Below are positions 24,265 through 32,257 of a stretch of 32,853 bases of DNA, piece by piece (the stretch's first letter is position 1; each line of letters starts with the position of its first letter). The stretch comes from Terriglobia bacterium (GTDB lineage Bacteria > Acidobacteriota > Terriglobia > Bryobacterales > Bryobacteraceae), in contig JAIQEX010000077.1 in NCBI GenBank assembly GCA_020073615.1, positions 1-32,853 on the forward strand, read 5' to 3'. A program made the translations under genes and the position numbers. The notes beneath the pieces were generated by a model. That model made no database searches, had not been told where the DNA came from, and worked only from the letters and a program-made list of their open reading frames with translations.

Positions 24265-25604
24265 TTTTCCGAGGGCGGCGGCGCCGAGCCCGCAGGCACC
24301 GGCTTGAGCTGATTGATGGTCTTTTGCGAGAAGCCGGCGCGGATCAGGTCCTGCACGGAAACGTAGGGCCGCCGCTGGAGGATCCGCTTCGCTCCCGCCT
24401 TGCCCACCCCAGGCAACTTCGCCAGTTCCGCTTCAGTAGCGGTGTTGAGATCGACTCCGGTGCGCGTCACGGCATGGATCGGAGCCGGGGCAGCGGTCTC
24501 CGCCGCGGCGGCCGCGGCCCCCGGCGTGCGCGCATCGGGGTTCGTGTCGAGCACGGAGGGGTCTTTGGCCACCTCGGCCGTGACTCCGGTAGTGCCCACA
24601 ACGCCCAAAGCCCCGGCGGCGGCGGCCGGAACGCTTACCGGAATGGTGGGACGCAAGCCGGTCATCTGCGGGCTACCCGATTTCGCCGCCCGGCCCATGT
24701 TGGGATGCTGGCCGAAGGGTCCCCACACCTTCCCCAGCAGGCTGCGTTTGCCCACGTTCTCCGCCTCGTACTTCATGCGCGCGTAGGCCACGGGGTCGGC
24801 CTCCGGCACGGGCCGTTTCATCTCCGCAAGCTTGGCCTTGGCCTCGCCGGCGTGCACGCTCAGCGGATAATCGCGGACGATTTTGGTGTAGTCGCCGGCC
24901 TCGCGGCTCTCGAAGCGGTCGCCCATGCGGTGCCACGCTTCAGCGGCTTGCCACAGAGACTCGTCGGCACGGCTATACAACGGAAACTGGTCGGCCAGGG
25001 TCTGCAGACGATTGGCCGCCGCGGGGAAACTGCCCTTGCGCTGGTAGAAGGTTCCTACCTTGTATTCCGAATCGGCCAGCACCTCCTGGACGTTGCGCAG
25101 CATCTGCTGCGCTTCGGGAGCGAACTTACTGTTGGGGAACTGCAGCAGCACCTGCTTGCACTCCTCTTCGGCGCGCAGCGTGTGTGACGGGTCGCGGTCG
25201 CTCTTGTCCATCTGCTGGTACTGCATCTTGCAGATCTTCTCCTGCGCCTCGGCCGATTCCTCCATGGTGGGGTAGAACAGAATAAAGTCCTTGTACTCCG
25301 CTTCCGCCTGCGCGAAGCCGTTGGAGCCGCCTTCGCGGAACCAGCTATCGGCAATGGCCAGTTTGGACTTGGCGAGATACTCGCTGGTGTCGTACGTGTT
25401 CATGAGAGTTTGCAGCGTGAGCCGCGCCCTCTCGAACCGGCTGTGCTCGATATCGTCGACCGCCGCATCGAACAGAACTTTATCGGGCTGCTGCGTGTCT
25501 TTGGTGATGGGGTTGTCGTACTTATGTTTGCGGCACCCCGACGATATGGTCACCACCGCGAACATAGCGAGCACAGCGGCAAAACTAACGGCTTTCTTAA
25601 CCAT
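24261..25604 (-). CDS. bamD: BamD-like outer-membrane lipoprotein fused to a helix-hairpin-helix domain
   Basis: 447 residues. Signal sequence with lipid-attachment Cys at residue 24 (ISSGC). Residues about 38-280 are TPR repeats in the BamD/ComL arrangement (DKVLFDAAVDDIEHSRFERA, LAIADSWFREGG, FILFYPTMEESAEAQ, VLLQFPNSKFAPEAQ, DEYKVG-type GTFYQRKG). After an Ala-rich linker (about 300-380), residues 383-435 form a ComEA-like helix-hairpin-helix motif (DLNTATEAELAKLPGVGKAG). BamD is an essential part of outer-membrane protein assembly. The fused HhH suggests a second, possibly DNA- or protein-binding, role. First part of a coupled pair with the response regulator. Confidence 0.85.
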   Translation of the reverse strand: MVKKAVSFAAVLAMFAVVTISSGCRKHKYDNPITKDTQQPDKVLFDAAVDDIEHSRFERARLTLQTLMNTYDTSEYLAKSKLAIADSWFREGGSNGFAQAEAEYKDFILFYPTMEESAEAQEKICKMQYQQMDKSDRDPSHTLRAEEECKQVLLQFPNSKFAPEAQQMLRNVQEVLADSEYKVGTFYQRKGSFPAAANRLQTLADQFPLYSRADESLWQAAEAWHRMGDRFESREAGDYTKIVRDYPLSVHAGEAKAKLAEMKRPVPEADPVAYARMKYEAENVGKRSLLGKVWGPFGQHPNMGRAAKSGSPQMTGLRPTIPVSVPAAAAGALGVVGTTGVTAEVAKDPSVLDTNPDARTPGAAAAAAETAAPAPIHAVTRTGVDLNTATEAELAKLPGVGKAGAKRILQRRPYVSVQDLIRAGFSQKTINQLKPVPAGSAPPPSEK

Positions 25605-25658
25605 AATGAATACTCACCCTATAACATGACGGCGCCACTCCGGGTAACTGCGCCGCCG

Positions 25659-26333
25659 CTATACCTTCACCGCGGTGGCTTGGGCTGCGATCTCCTGCAT
25701 TTCCCGCACCGTAGCTTCCGGGTCGGAACTGTGAAAGATCGCCGACCCTGTGACGATCCAGTCACACCCCGCACGCACCACTTCCCCCAGGTTCTCCAGG
25801 TGAACGCCGCCATCGATTTCTATGGGCAGCGCTAACTTCTTCTCCCGGCGCAACCTGTCCAGTTTCCGCGCCTTTTCGAGCACATACGGAATCAGCTTCT
25901 GTCCGCCGAATCCTGGATTCACGCTCATCAACAGCACGTAATCCGCCACTTCCAGTACATCCTCCAGCACCGCCACGGGCGTCGCCGGGTTGAGCACAAT
26001 GCCGGCCATGGCCCCTTCGGCGCGGATCAGGCCGAGCGTGGCATCCAGGTGCCGGCAGGCTTCGTAATGCACCGAAACGGAGTTGGCTCCGGCATGGACG
26101 AAGGCGGCGGCGTAGCGCTCCGGACTCTCGATCATGAGGTGAACATCAAGGTGCAGACGCGTAGTCTTTCGCACGCTCTCGACCACCGGCGGCCCTATCG
26201 TCAGATTGGGCACGAAGTGCCCGTCCATCACATCCAGATGGAGAATGCGGGCCCCGCCGCGCTCGACACGCGCGATCTCATCCGCCAAATGGGCGAAGTC
26301 CGCCGACAGAATTGAGGGAACGATTTCAATCAT
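25659..26333 (-). CDS. rpe: Ribulose-phosphate 3-epimerase
   Basis: 224-residue TIM barrel that interconverts ribulose 5-phosphate and xylulose 5-phosphate. Conserved segments: PSILSADFAHL, LHLDVMDGHFVPNLTIGPP (metal and catalytic residues), LDVHLMIESPERY, LMSVNPGFGGQ and IEIDGGV then TGSAIF. The ATG overlaps the rsmB stop by 8 bp. A 54-bp gap separates it from the bamD-like gene, so that gene may also have its own promoter. Confidence 0.97.
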   Translation of the reverse strand: MIEIVPSILSADFAHLADEIARVERGGARILHLDVMDGHFVPNLTIGPPVVESVRKTTRLHLDVHLMIESPERYAAAFVHAGANSVSVHYEACRHLDATLGLIRAEGAMAGIVLNPATPVAVLEDVLEVADYVLLMSVNPGFGGQKLIPYVLEKARKLDRLRREKKLALPIEIDGGVHLENLGEVVRAGCDWIVTGSAIFHSSDPEATVREMQEIAAQATAVKV

Positions 26334-27402
26334 TTGTGGGCTTTTCCGATTTTATCACAGCCGCGTAGAAACCGTCGCCCGGATCGCGGCCGGGAAGGCG
26401 GCGCATAGTCTCCACCACCAGCGCGGGCGGAACGGCGGACACCACCGCTTCGTTTTCTTCCGGTTCCAGCGAGCAGGTCGAATAGACCAGCAGGCCGCCA
26501 GGGGAGAGCGCCGCCCGCGCGTTCGCCAGCAGCGCGGCTTGCAGGGTATGCAAGCGGTCGAGATCGGCCGCGGCGAGCCGCCACTTGATTTCCGGATTGC
26601 GCCCCAGCGTGCCGGTGCCGGAGCATGGGACGTCCACCAGGATCCGCTCGAACGTGCGTGCGAAGGGCAGCGGGCGCGTTCCATCGAGGACCACCAGGTT
26701 GGCGGTGATGCCTTTCAGTTGCGCCACGCGTTGATAGTGCAGATCGCAGGCGATGGCGCGGACGCCGGATTCCAGGGCCTGCGCGGTCTTATTGCCGGGA
26801 GCGGCGCAGAGGTCGAGAAACGTCTGGCCGCCGGAGAGGCGGAGCAGCGGGACGATCGATTGCGCGCCGATGTCCTGCCTCCGGCCGCCGCGCGTGTCCT
26901 TGCGCGGCTCCTCGAGCGCGGCACGCGCGATTCCCGCTGCCGCTTCGGCGCCGTAGCTGCTCTCCCAGCGGGCCAGCAGCCATTCCGGGCAGGAGAGCTC
27001 GATCTCGCGGCTGGGCCAGCGGACGGCGTCGCGGTTTACGCGGCGCAGCACGGCGTTGACCAGGCCCGCCGCGGAACGCTTGCGCGCCCGCTTGACCAGC
27101 TCCACGCTGTCGGCCACGGCGGCGTGGGGTGGAATACGGTCCAGGTAACGCAACTGGTAGATGCCCATACGCAGGGCCGCGCGCACCTCTCCGTCGAGCT
27201 TCGCCGGCCGCCCGGCATAAAGCTCGATGAGATAGTCGAGCTGCGCGCGATAGCGCAGTACGCCGAAGACGATCTCCGAGGCCAGCGACGCGTCGCGGGA
27301 GTCGAGGGCGGCGCAGCGGGAAAGCAAAAGCTCGGATGCGTAGCCCCCGCCATCGACCTTGCGGAGGATGTCGAAGGCTACAGTGCGGGCGGGAGCGGGC
27401 AT
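26326..27402 (-). CDS. rsmB: 16S rRNA (cytosine-C5)-methyltransferase RsmB, shortened
   Basis: 358 residues from the ATG at 27402 (a TTG at 27417 in frame would add five). The N-terminal NusB-like RNA-binding domain covers about 5-125. The methyltransferase core has FLDLCAAPGNKTAQAL (SAM motif, near 195), VDVPCSGTGTLGRNPEIKWR (Cys260) and YSTCSLEPEEN with catalytic Cys310. Between them the usual region with the TLRVN motif is absent: the NusB part runs almost straight into the RQDIGAQS segment, so the protein is roughly 60-70 residues shorter than E. coli RsmB. All catalytic residues remain. It heads the minus-strand operon. Confidence 0.92.
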   Translation of the reverse strand: MPAPARTVAFDILRKVDGGGYASELLLSRCAALDSRDASLASEIVFGVLRYRAQLDYLIELYAGRPAKLDGEVRAALRMGIYQLRYLDRIPPHAAVADSVELVKRARKRSAAGLVNAVLRRVNRDAVRWPSREIELSCPEWLLARWESSYGAEAAAGIARAALEEPRKDTRGGRRQDIGAQSIVPLLRLSGGQTFLDLCAAPGNKTAQALESGVRAIACDLHYQRVAQLKGITANLVVLDGTRPLPFARTFERILVDVPCSGTGTLGRNPEIKWRLAAADLDRLHTLQAALLANARAALSPGGLLVYSTCSLEPEENEAVVSAVPPALVVETMRRLPGRDPGDGFYAAVIKSEKPTND

Positions 27403-27510
27403 GTCACGGTCCGGCAAGGCCGGTCATAGTGTACAGCAAATGCTATAGCCCGGCCCCGCGGCGTGGGGTACGACTTTTTGCGGGCAGGCTGGTACGAAAC
27501 TGCGCCGTTT

Positions 27511-27530
27511 GTCCGATGAGTTAATTGGAC
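27511..27530 (+). promoter_or_regulatory. Imperfect palindrome upstream of the TusA-like gene
   Basis: GTCCGAT (27511-27517) and ATTGGAC (27524-27530) pair at six of seven positions around a 6-bp centre. It lies 42 bp ahead of the GTG start in the 169-bp divergent region between rsmB and the sulfur-carrier operon, and may be a regulator site. No convincing -35/-10 pair was found nearby. Confidence 0.3.
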
Positions 27531-27571
27531 GAGGCAGCGCGACACGCGGTCGCTTGTCCGGGAGGTGTGCC

Positions 27572-27817
27572 GTGCCGGAGGTGACGTTGGATTGCACCAG
27601 GCTGCGGTGTCCCATGCCCATCGTCAAGATCAGTCAGACGGTGAAGACGATGGCATGCGGGGACCGGTTGCGAGTGGAAGCGAGCGATCCGGCCTTCAAG
27701 GCGGATCTGGAAGCCTGGGTCAGGCGCCTGGGACACCGGTTGGTGGAATTCCACGATGGGCCGGTGCAGCAGGCGGTCATCGAGAAGCTGGGGGCGGGAG
27801 CCGATGAGTGGCGTTGA
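27572..27817 (+). CDS. TusA-family sulfur-carrier protein
   Basis: 81 residues. The GTG at 27572 is chosen because GGAGG lies 6 nt upstream; the frame is open to 27509 but that extension is not family-like. The hallmark CPMP motif is present with carrier Cys13 (LRCPMPIVKI), and the fold continues through VKTMACGDRLRVEASDPAF and ends in a normal strand. Cys8 and Cys29 are extra. TusA proteins hold a persulfide and pass it to partners such as DsrE. Its end overlaps the next gene by 14 bp, so translation is coupled. Confidence 0.88.
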   Translation: MPEVTLDCTRLRCPMPIVKISQTVKTMACGDRLRVEASDPAFKADLEAWVRRLGHRLVEFHDGPVQQAVIEKLGAGADEWR

Positions 27818-28400
27818 TCTGCTGGACGCCCCCGCCGAAGCGCCCAGCGAGGCCACGGTCCGCGAAACGGCAACCCGCTTGCGGAAAATCGAGTCGCAGG
27901 TCGCGGAGCTGTCGCGGGCGCAAGCCCGCAGCCGCCAGGGAATCACCATCATCGCCTTCAGCGGCGAGATGGATAAGCTGCTGACGGCCTTCATGATCGC
28001 CACGGCCGCCGCCGCCATGGGGATGGCCGTCTCCATGTTCTTCACTTTTTGGGGGCTGGCGGCGGTTAGGCGCAGGAGCAGCATGCGAGGGAAGGGGTTC
28101 CTGGAGCGCCTCCTGACCGTGATGATGCCTGCCGGGCCCGGGCGGCTGGGACTGTCGCGATGGAACCTGCTGGGCCTGGGACGGCCGTTCTTCAACCGGT
28201 TGCTGCGGAAGGGCCACGTCGAGTCTCTGGGAAGCCTGGTCCTGCTGGCCAGAGAAATGGGGGTCCGCATGGTGGCCTGCCAGACTTCCATGGAAGTACT
28301 GGGCCTGACACGGGAAGAGATGCTCGAAGGGATCGAGTTTGGAGGAGCTGCTACCTTTCTGGATGCCGCCCAGAGCTCGGGGTCCACGTTGCTGATTTGA
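27804..28400 (+). CDS. DsrE/DsrF/DrsH-like protein with coiled N-terminus
   Basis: 198 residues. Residues about 15-42 are a charged heptad-like helix. The remainder matches the DsrE/DsrF/DrsH-like (PF13686) pattern: ITIIAFSGEMDKLLTAFMIA, FFTFWGLAAV at 79-88 and the conserved ACQTSMEVLGL with Cys159, followed by GIEFGGAATFLDAA. In characterised relatives the Cys receives sulfane sulfur from TusA. A hydrophobic stretch at 60-85 belongs to the fold and may or may not contact membrane. The start is ATG 27804, preceded by GGGAG, inside the end of the TusA gene. Confidence 0.87.
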   Translation: MSGVDLLDAPAEAPSEATVRETATRLRKIESQVAELSRAQARSRQGITIIAFSGEMDKLLTAFMIATAAAAMGMAVSMFFTFWGLAAVRRRSSMRGKGFLERLLTVMMPAGPGRLGLSRWNLLGLGRPFFNRLLRKGHVESLGSLVLLAREMGVRMVACQTSMEVLGLTREEMLEGIEFGGAATFLDAAQSSGSTLLI

Positions 28401-28409
28401 GGTGCGCGA

Positions 28410-28793
28410 ATGAATGAGAAGCAGGGACTCCAAATCATTATCTGCTCCGGCCCGGAGGACGCGCGGCGCGCGACCCTGGGATTCGCCGCGGCTTTGGCGG
28501 CATGTGCATGCGGCATGCCCGTGACGCTTTTTCTGGTGATGGATGGCGCCCGCTGGGCCTTGCCATCGGAAGGCAACGAGCCGGGGGCGCCGGGGTTTCA
28601 GCCCGTGGGGCAACTCTTCGATTCGATCGTGGCCGCGGGAGGCAGGGTCGAGGTGTGCTCCAACTGCGTCGAGGGAGTTTGCAGCGCTCCGCCGCAAAGT
28701 GAACCGCTATCCGTGCTGCGGCCCGGAGTGGTCTTTGGAGGGCTGGCATCCGCGGCCATCCGGATGGGTCAGATCCCGACCGTGACATTTTGA
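28410..28793 (+). CDS. Small DsrE-family protein with Cys cluster
   Basis: 127 residues. The pattern is DsrE-like: a strand with IIICSGPEDARRA, the AACACGMPVTLFLVMDGARW segment, and a Cys cluster VCSNCVEGVC (Cys83, Cys86, Cys91) at the place where DsrE-fold proteins carry their active Cys. GAGGTG precedes the ATG. The gap to the kinase gene is 1 bp. It could be the last sulfur acceptor in a relay, or a redox or metal sensor through the cluster. Family call moderate to good; function inferred. Confidence 0.8.
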   Translation: MNEKQGLQIIICSGPEDARRATLGFAAALAACACGMPVTLFLVMDGARWALPSEGNEPGAPGFQPVGQLFDSIVAAGGRVEVCSNCVEGVCSAPPQSEPLSVLRPGVVFGGLASAAIRMGQIPTVTF

Positions 28794-28794
28794 T

Positions 28795-30549
28795 ATGACG
28801 CCGCCTTCCTCCTCGCTCGAATCCGACGGCGCTCAGCAGGAGATCGAGCGTCTGCGCGAGGAGAACCAGCGGCTGCGCTTGCAGGCGGAGAAGGTGGCGG
28901 AGGCCAACGCCTACGCGGCGGAGATCGTGGCGGAGCTCGAAGCGGCGCGGGCGGAGGTGGAAGAAAAGGAGCGCTACCTCAAGACTCTGTTCGAATCGCT
29001 CCCCGTAGGCATCATGGCCGTGGACCCGCGCGACTATCGGATCCTGGATATCAACCGGCACGCGGCGCAAATGATCGGAAAGACGCGGGAAGAAGTCGTG
29101 GGCCAGACATGCCGCTCGGTCATTTGCCCCGGTGGAGACGGCCGCTGCCCGATCAACGACCTGGGCCGCAGCGTGGACCAGTCCGAACGCACCCTGCTGA
29201 CTTCCGGCGGAGGCGAGATCCCCGTTCTGAAGTGCGTCTATCCCATGGTGCGGCGAGGCCAAACGATCTTCATCGAGAGCTTCGTCGACATCCGCGACCG
29301 GAAACGAGCCGAACAGCAGATGAAAAGGGCCAAGGAGGCGGCGGAAGCGGCCAGCCAGGCCAAGAGCGAGTTCCTGGCGAACATGAGCCACGAGATTCGC
29401 ACCCCCATGAACGGCGTAATCGGCATGACCGAGTTGGTGCTCGATACCGACCTGAACGCCCAACAGAGGGAATTTCTCACGGTGGTGAAATCCTCGGCGA
29501 CCTCTCTGCTGTCGATCCTCAATGACATCCTGGATTGCTCCAAGCTCGAGGCCGGCAGATTCGAGCTGGAGTCGATGGAGTTCCGTCTCCGCGAAGCGAT
29601 CGAGGAAACGCTCCGGCCCTTCGAGTTGCAAGCCCGCCAGAAGGGGCTGCGCCTGAGCTCGGAAGTGCATCCGGCTCTCCCGAAGATACTGGTAGGGGAT
29701 CCGTTCCGGCTGCGCCAGGTCCTGATCAATCTCATCGGCAACGCATTCAAGTTCACCGAACATGGCGAAGTATCCGTGCAGGCGCGGCCGGCATGGGCGC
29801 CGGAGGGCGAGGGCACGCAGGTTCGCTTCAGCGTGAAAGATACCGGCATCGGAATTCCGCTGCCCAAACAGCAGGCCATTCTTGAGGCGTTCACGCAGGC
29901 GGACGGCTCGGTCGCCCGGAGATACGGAGGTACCGGGCTGGGGCTCACCATATCGCGGCAACTGGTCGAGAAGATGGGCGGTGAGATCTGGCTAGAGAGC
30001 CGGGAAGGGAACGGGACCGCGTTTCATTTCACGGCACGGTTCGGCGCTGCCGCGCAGAAGGGCGCGGACCCGGTGGCTGCTCCCTTCGGCGCCGCGATTT
30101 CTGCGAGCGCGCTGCCGCCGTCTGCCGGGAAGTCTCTACGAATCCTCGTGGCCGACGACAACATGGTGAATCAGAGAGTCGCCCGGGCGATACTGGAAAA
30201 GCAGGGAAACGCCGTGACCATCGCCCGCGACGGCCGCGAAGCCGTCGCGGCCATCGCCGGACAAGCCTTCGATTTGGTTCTGATGGACGTGCAGATGCCC
30301 GAGATGGACGGATTCGAGGCTGCTGCGGCGATTCGCGAAAACGAGAAAGAAACCGGAGCGCACGTCCCCATCATTGCCCTGACCGCGCATGCCATGAAGG
30401 GGGACCGGGAGAAGTGCCTGTCGATGGGCATGGACGCCTATCTTCCCAAGCCGATCCGGCCGGAGGAACTGATGCGCGCCATCCACGCATTCGACGGGGC
30501 GTTCTCCGAAGAAGTGTGCGCTATAGCTCCTCCGCCAGCTCACCGGTAA
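28795..30549 (+). CDS. Soluble hybrid histidine kinase with cysteine-bearing PAS domain
   Basis: 584 residues without membrane segments. Order: coiled coil (about 12-62), PAS (about 63-170), HisKA with phospho-acceptor His199 (FLANMSHEIRTPMNGVIGM), HATPase with N316, DTGIG at 349-353 and GGTGLGL at 378-384, then a receiver (448-570) with Asp454/455, phospho-acceptor Asp498 and PKPIRPEEL. The PAS domain carries Cys106, Cys111, Cys118 and Cys147 (TCRSVICPGGDGRCPI), a pattern known from many PAS kinases of anaerobes and metal reducers. The gene begins 1 bp after the DsrE stop. I infer that the PAS senses thiol redox state, sulfane sulfur or a metal cofactor. A downstream phosphotransfer protein or response regulator is not in the window. 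Confidence 0.92.
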   Translation: MTPPSSSLESDGAQQEIERLREENQRLRLQAEKVAEANAYAAEIVAELEAARAEVEEKERYLKTLFESLPVGIMAVDPRDYRILDINRHAAQMIGKTREEVVGQTCRSVICPGGDGRCPINDLGRSVDQSERTLLTSGGGEIPVLKCVYPMVRRGQTIFIESFVDIRDRKRAEQQMKRAKEAAEAASQAKSEFLANMSHEIRTPMNGVIGMTELVLDTDLNAQQREFLTVVKSSATSLLSILNDILDCSKLEAGRFELESMEFRLREAIEETLRPFELQARQKGLRLSSEVHPALPKILVGDPFRLRQVLINLIGNAFKFTEHGEVSVQARPAWAPEGEGTQVRFSVKDTGIGIPLPKQQAILEAFTQADGSVARRYGGTGLGLTISRQLVEKMGGEIWLESREGNGTAFHFTARFGAAAQKGADPVAAPFGAAISASALPPSAGKSLRILVADDNMVNQRVARAILEKQGNAVTIARDGREAVAAIAGQAFDLVLMDVQMPEMDGFEAAAAIRENEKETGAHVPIIALTAHAMKGDREKCLSMGMDAYLPKPIRPEELMRAIHAFDGAFSEEVCAIAPPPAHR

Positions 30550-30691
30550 TTCCCGCCACACTGACTCCGCGATATAACAGACAAAGCGGTACTGATTTAC
30601 AAAACCTTTACGCGCTCTGAACCAAAGGTCCGGCGGACGTCTCTAATCTGAAGCCAGGAAGGACGAAAGAGTCGCCACAGAAGGTATCGGC

Positions 30692-31267
30692 ATGAACGCA
30701 TCCGGAAAACGAGCGTTGGTGTTTCTGGCCGCGGGGCTGGCATGGGCCGCGGCCGCGCAAGAGCGCGCGATCGACCCTCAGAAATCGGCCATGACCGTGC
30801 GTGTGTACAAGGCCGGCGTTTTCTCCGCGTTCGGACACGATCACGAGATCGCAGCGCCCATCGCCCGCGGCGCGGTTGATGCGGCCACTCGCCGCGTCGA
30901 GTTGCGCGTCGAGGCTGCCGCATTGCGCGTGCGCGATGCCAAGTCTTCGGACAAGGACCGCGGCGAGATCCAAAAGACCATGGTGGGCCCCGACGTTCTC
31001 GACGTCGAGCATTACCCCGAGATCTCATTTCGCTCCACCACTGTCGAAGCTGCCGGCCCGGACTCCTGGAAGGTGCACGGCTCCCTCACGCTGCATGGGC
31101 AGACCCAGCAGGTAACCGTGAACGTGAAGGAAGAGAACGGGCACTACGTCGGGAGCGCGGCGCTCAACCAGACCAGCTTCGGTATCAAACCAGTCGCCGT
31201 CGCGGGCGGCACCATCAAAGTCAAGAACGAAATCCGCATTGAGTTCGATATTCAGTTAGTGCGCTAG
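30692..31267 (+). CDS. YceI-family periplasmic protein
   Basis: 191 residues with a signal peptide (about 1-22, AWAAAAQ). The YceI lipocalin-like domain is indicated by FSAFGHDHEI near 44, VEHYPEISFRSTTVE near 108 and LTLHGQTQQVTVNV near 130. Family members bind polyisoprenoid or other lipids in the periplasm. AAGG lies 8 nt ahead of the ATG. The 142 bp before it (30550-30691) show only a weak TATAAC at 30572 and no clear promoter or terminator. A 36-bp gap leads to the next gene. Confidence 0.88.
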   Translation: MNASGKRALVFLAAGLAWAAAAQERAIDPQKSAMTVRVYKAGVFSAFGHDHEIAAPIARGAVDAATRRVELRVEAAALRVRDAKSSDKDRGEIQKTMVGPDVLDVEHYPEISFRSTTVEAAGPDSWKVHGSLTLHGQTQQVTVNVKEENGHYVGSAALNQTSFGIKPVAVAGGTIKVKNEIRIEFDIQLVR

Positions 31268-31303
31268 GACCAACGTCCCGGCGCGCAGGAAAGGAGAGTC
31301 GTC

Positions 31304-32257
31304 ATGTTTCCTATCAGTCACAGCAAGGCAATTGAAGTTGTCCTATATGTAGCGGGTGTTAGTGGTCTGCTTACAACTAATGTCGTGGCCCAGACGGGTG
31401 GATCCGCTCCCAGCGGCGCCCCCCAGCACGTTACGTTTGACGGCCCCGAGGGATGGGCTCTCAAGTATTACGCATCGACCACTATGATGAGCGGCTTGCA
31501 GCCGCCCGAACCGTCGGAGGGCGTCCGCCGGATCGGCTCCATCACCCTGGGCCTGGAATCGGGATGGCTGCCGACCCTCAGCCCGGACCAGCGAACGGTC
31601 GGCTTCAACGGCAGGCAGCCATTGGATCTCAACAAGTCGCAGATACTCGTACGGCCGAGCCTGCGCGTGACCCTGCCGTGGAAGCTCTCGGCGGTGGTCG
31701 CCGCGCCTTTACCGGTGGAGATTTTCGGCGTCGCGCCGCACCTCCTCGCGTTCGGGCTGGAGCGGCCGATCGTCGAACGCGGCCAGTGGCGCTTCGGGTG
31801 GCGGGGCTCCGGCGAAGTCGGATCGGTGGACGGCGCCTTTACCTGCCCTCCCGGCGTCTCGCAGTTCGCTCCGGGATCCCCGGGTAACCCCGCGGGCTGC
31901 ATAGGCAATTCCTCCGACACGGCCATTCTCCGGTATGCCGGGACGGAGTTGCAGTTGGCCTATCGGATTCGCAGGATGCCGAAGCTGGTGCCGCACGTGG
32001 CCAGCGGCTTTAATTTCGTCTATGGCAAATTCGAAGTCGATGCGCCGCTCGCAACCCGGGTCAGTCACACCCAACTCTGGACCCGCGGCAACACCTTCTC
32101 CGAGACCGGCGGCGTCAGCTACTTACTAACCGACAAGGTCGCGCTTACGGTGGATGCGTTCTACAGCCCGCTGACGGTGCAGCGCTCCCTGGCCTCGGGC
32201 AGGACCAATGACGGCCTGTTCAACGTGCGCGCCCTGCTGAGTTACAGCTTCCGGTGA
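31304..32257 (+). CDS. Probable outer-membrane beta-barrel protein, unrecognised family
   Basis: 317 residues. A long N-terminal hydrophobic segment ending VVAQ (about residue 30) looks like a signal peptide. The rest alternates polar and aromatic or hydrophobic residues (QILVRPSLRVTLPW, VALTVDAFYSPL) and ends LLSYSFR, compatible with a beta-barrel whose last strand has Phe near the end. CPPG and AGC (about residues 187-206) could form a disulfide. A good ribosome site AGGAGAG precedes the ATG. Probably cotranscribed with the YceI-like gene. I do not recognise a family. Confidence 0.72.
   Translation: MFPISHSKAIEVVLYVAGVSGLLTTNVVAQTGGSAPSGAPQHVTFDGPEGWALKYYASTTMMSGLQPPEPSEGVRRIGSITLGLESGWLPTLSPDQRTVGFNGRQPLDLNKSQILVRPSLRVTLPWKLSAVVAAPLPVEIFGVAPHLLAFGLERPIVERGQWRFGWRGSGEVGSVDGAFTCPPGVSQFAPGSPGNPAGCIGNSSDTAILRYAGTELQLAYRIRRMPKLVPHVASGFNFVYGKFEVDAPLATRVSHTQLWTRGNTFSETGGVSYLLTDKVALTVDAFYSPLTVQRSLASGRTNDGLFNVRALLSYSFR

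Noticed and set aside
22870-24312. 480-codon plus-strand frame across yajQ and the response regulator
   Set aside because: Spans two well-supported genes on the opposite strand; no domain.
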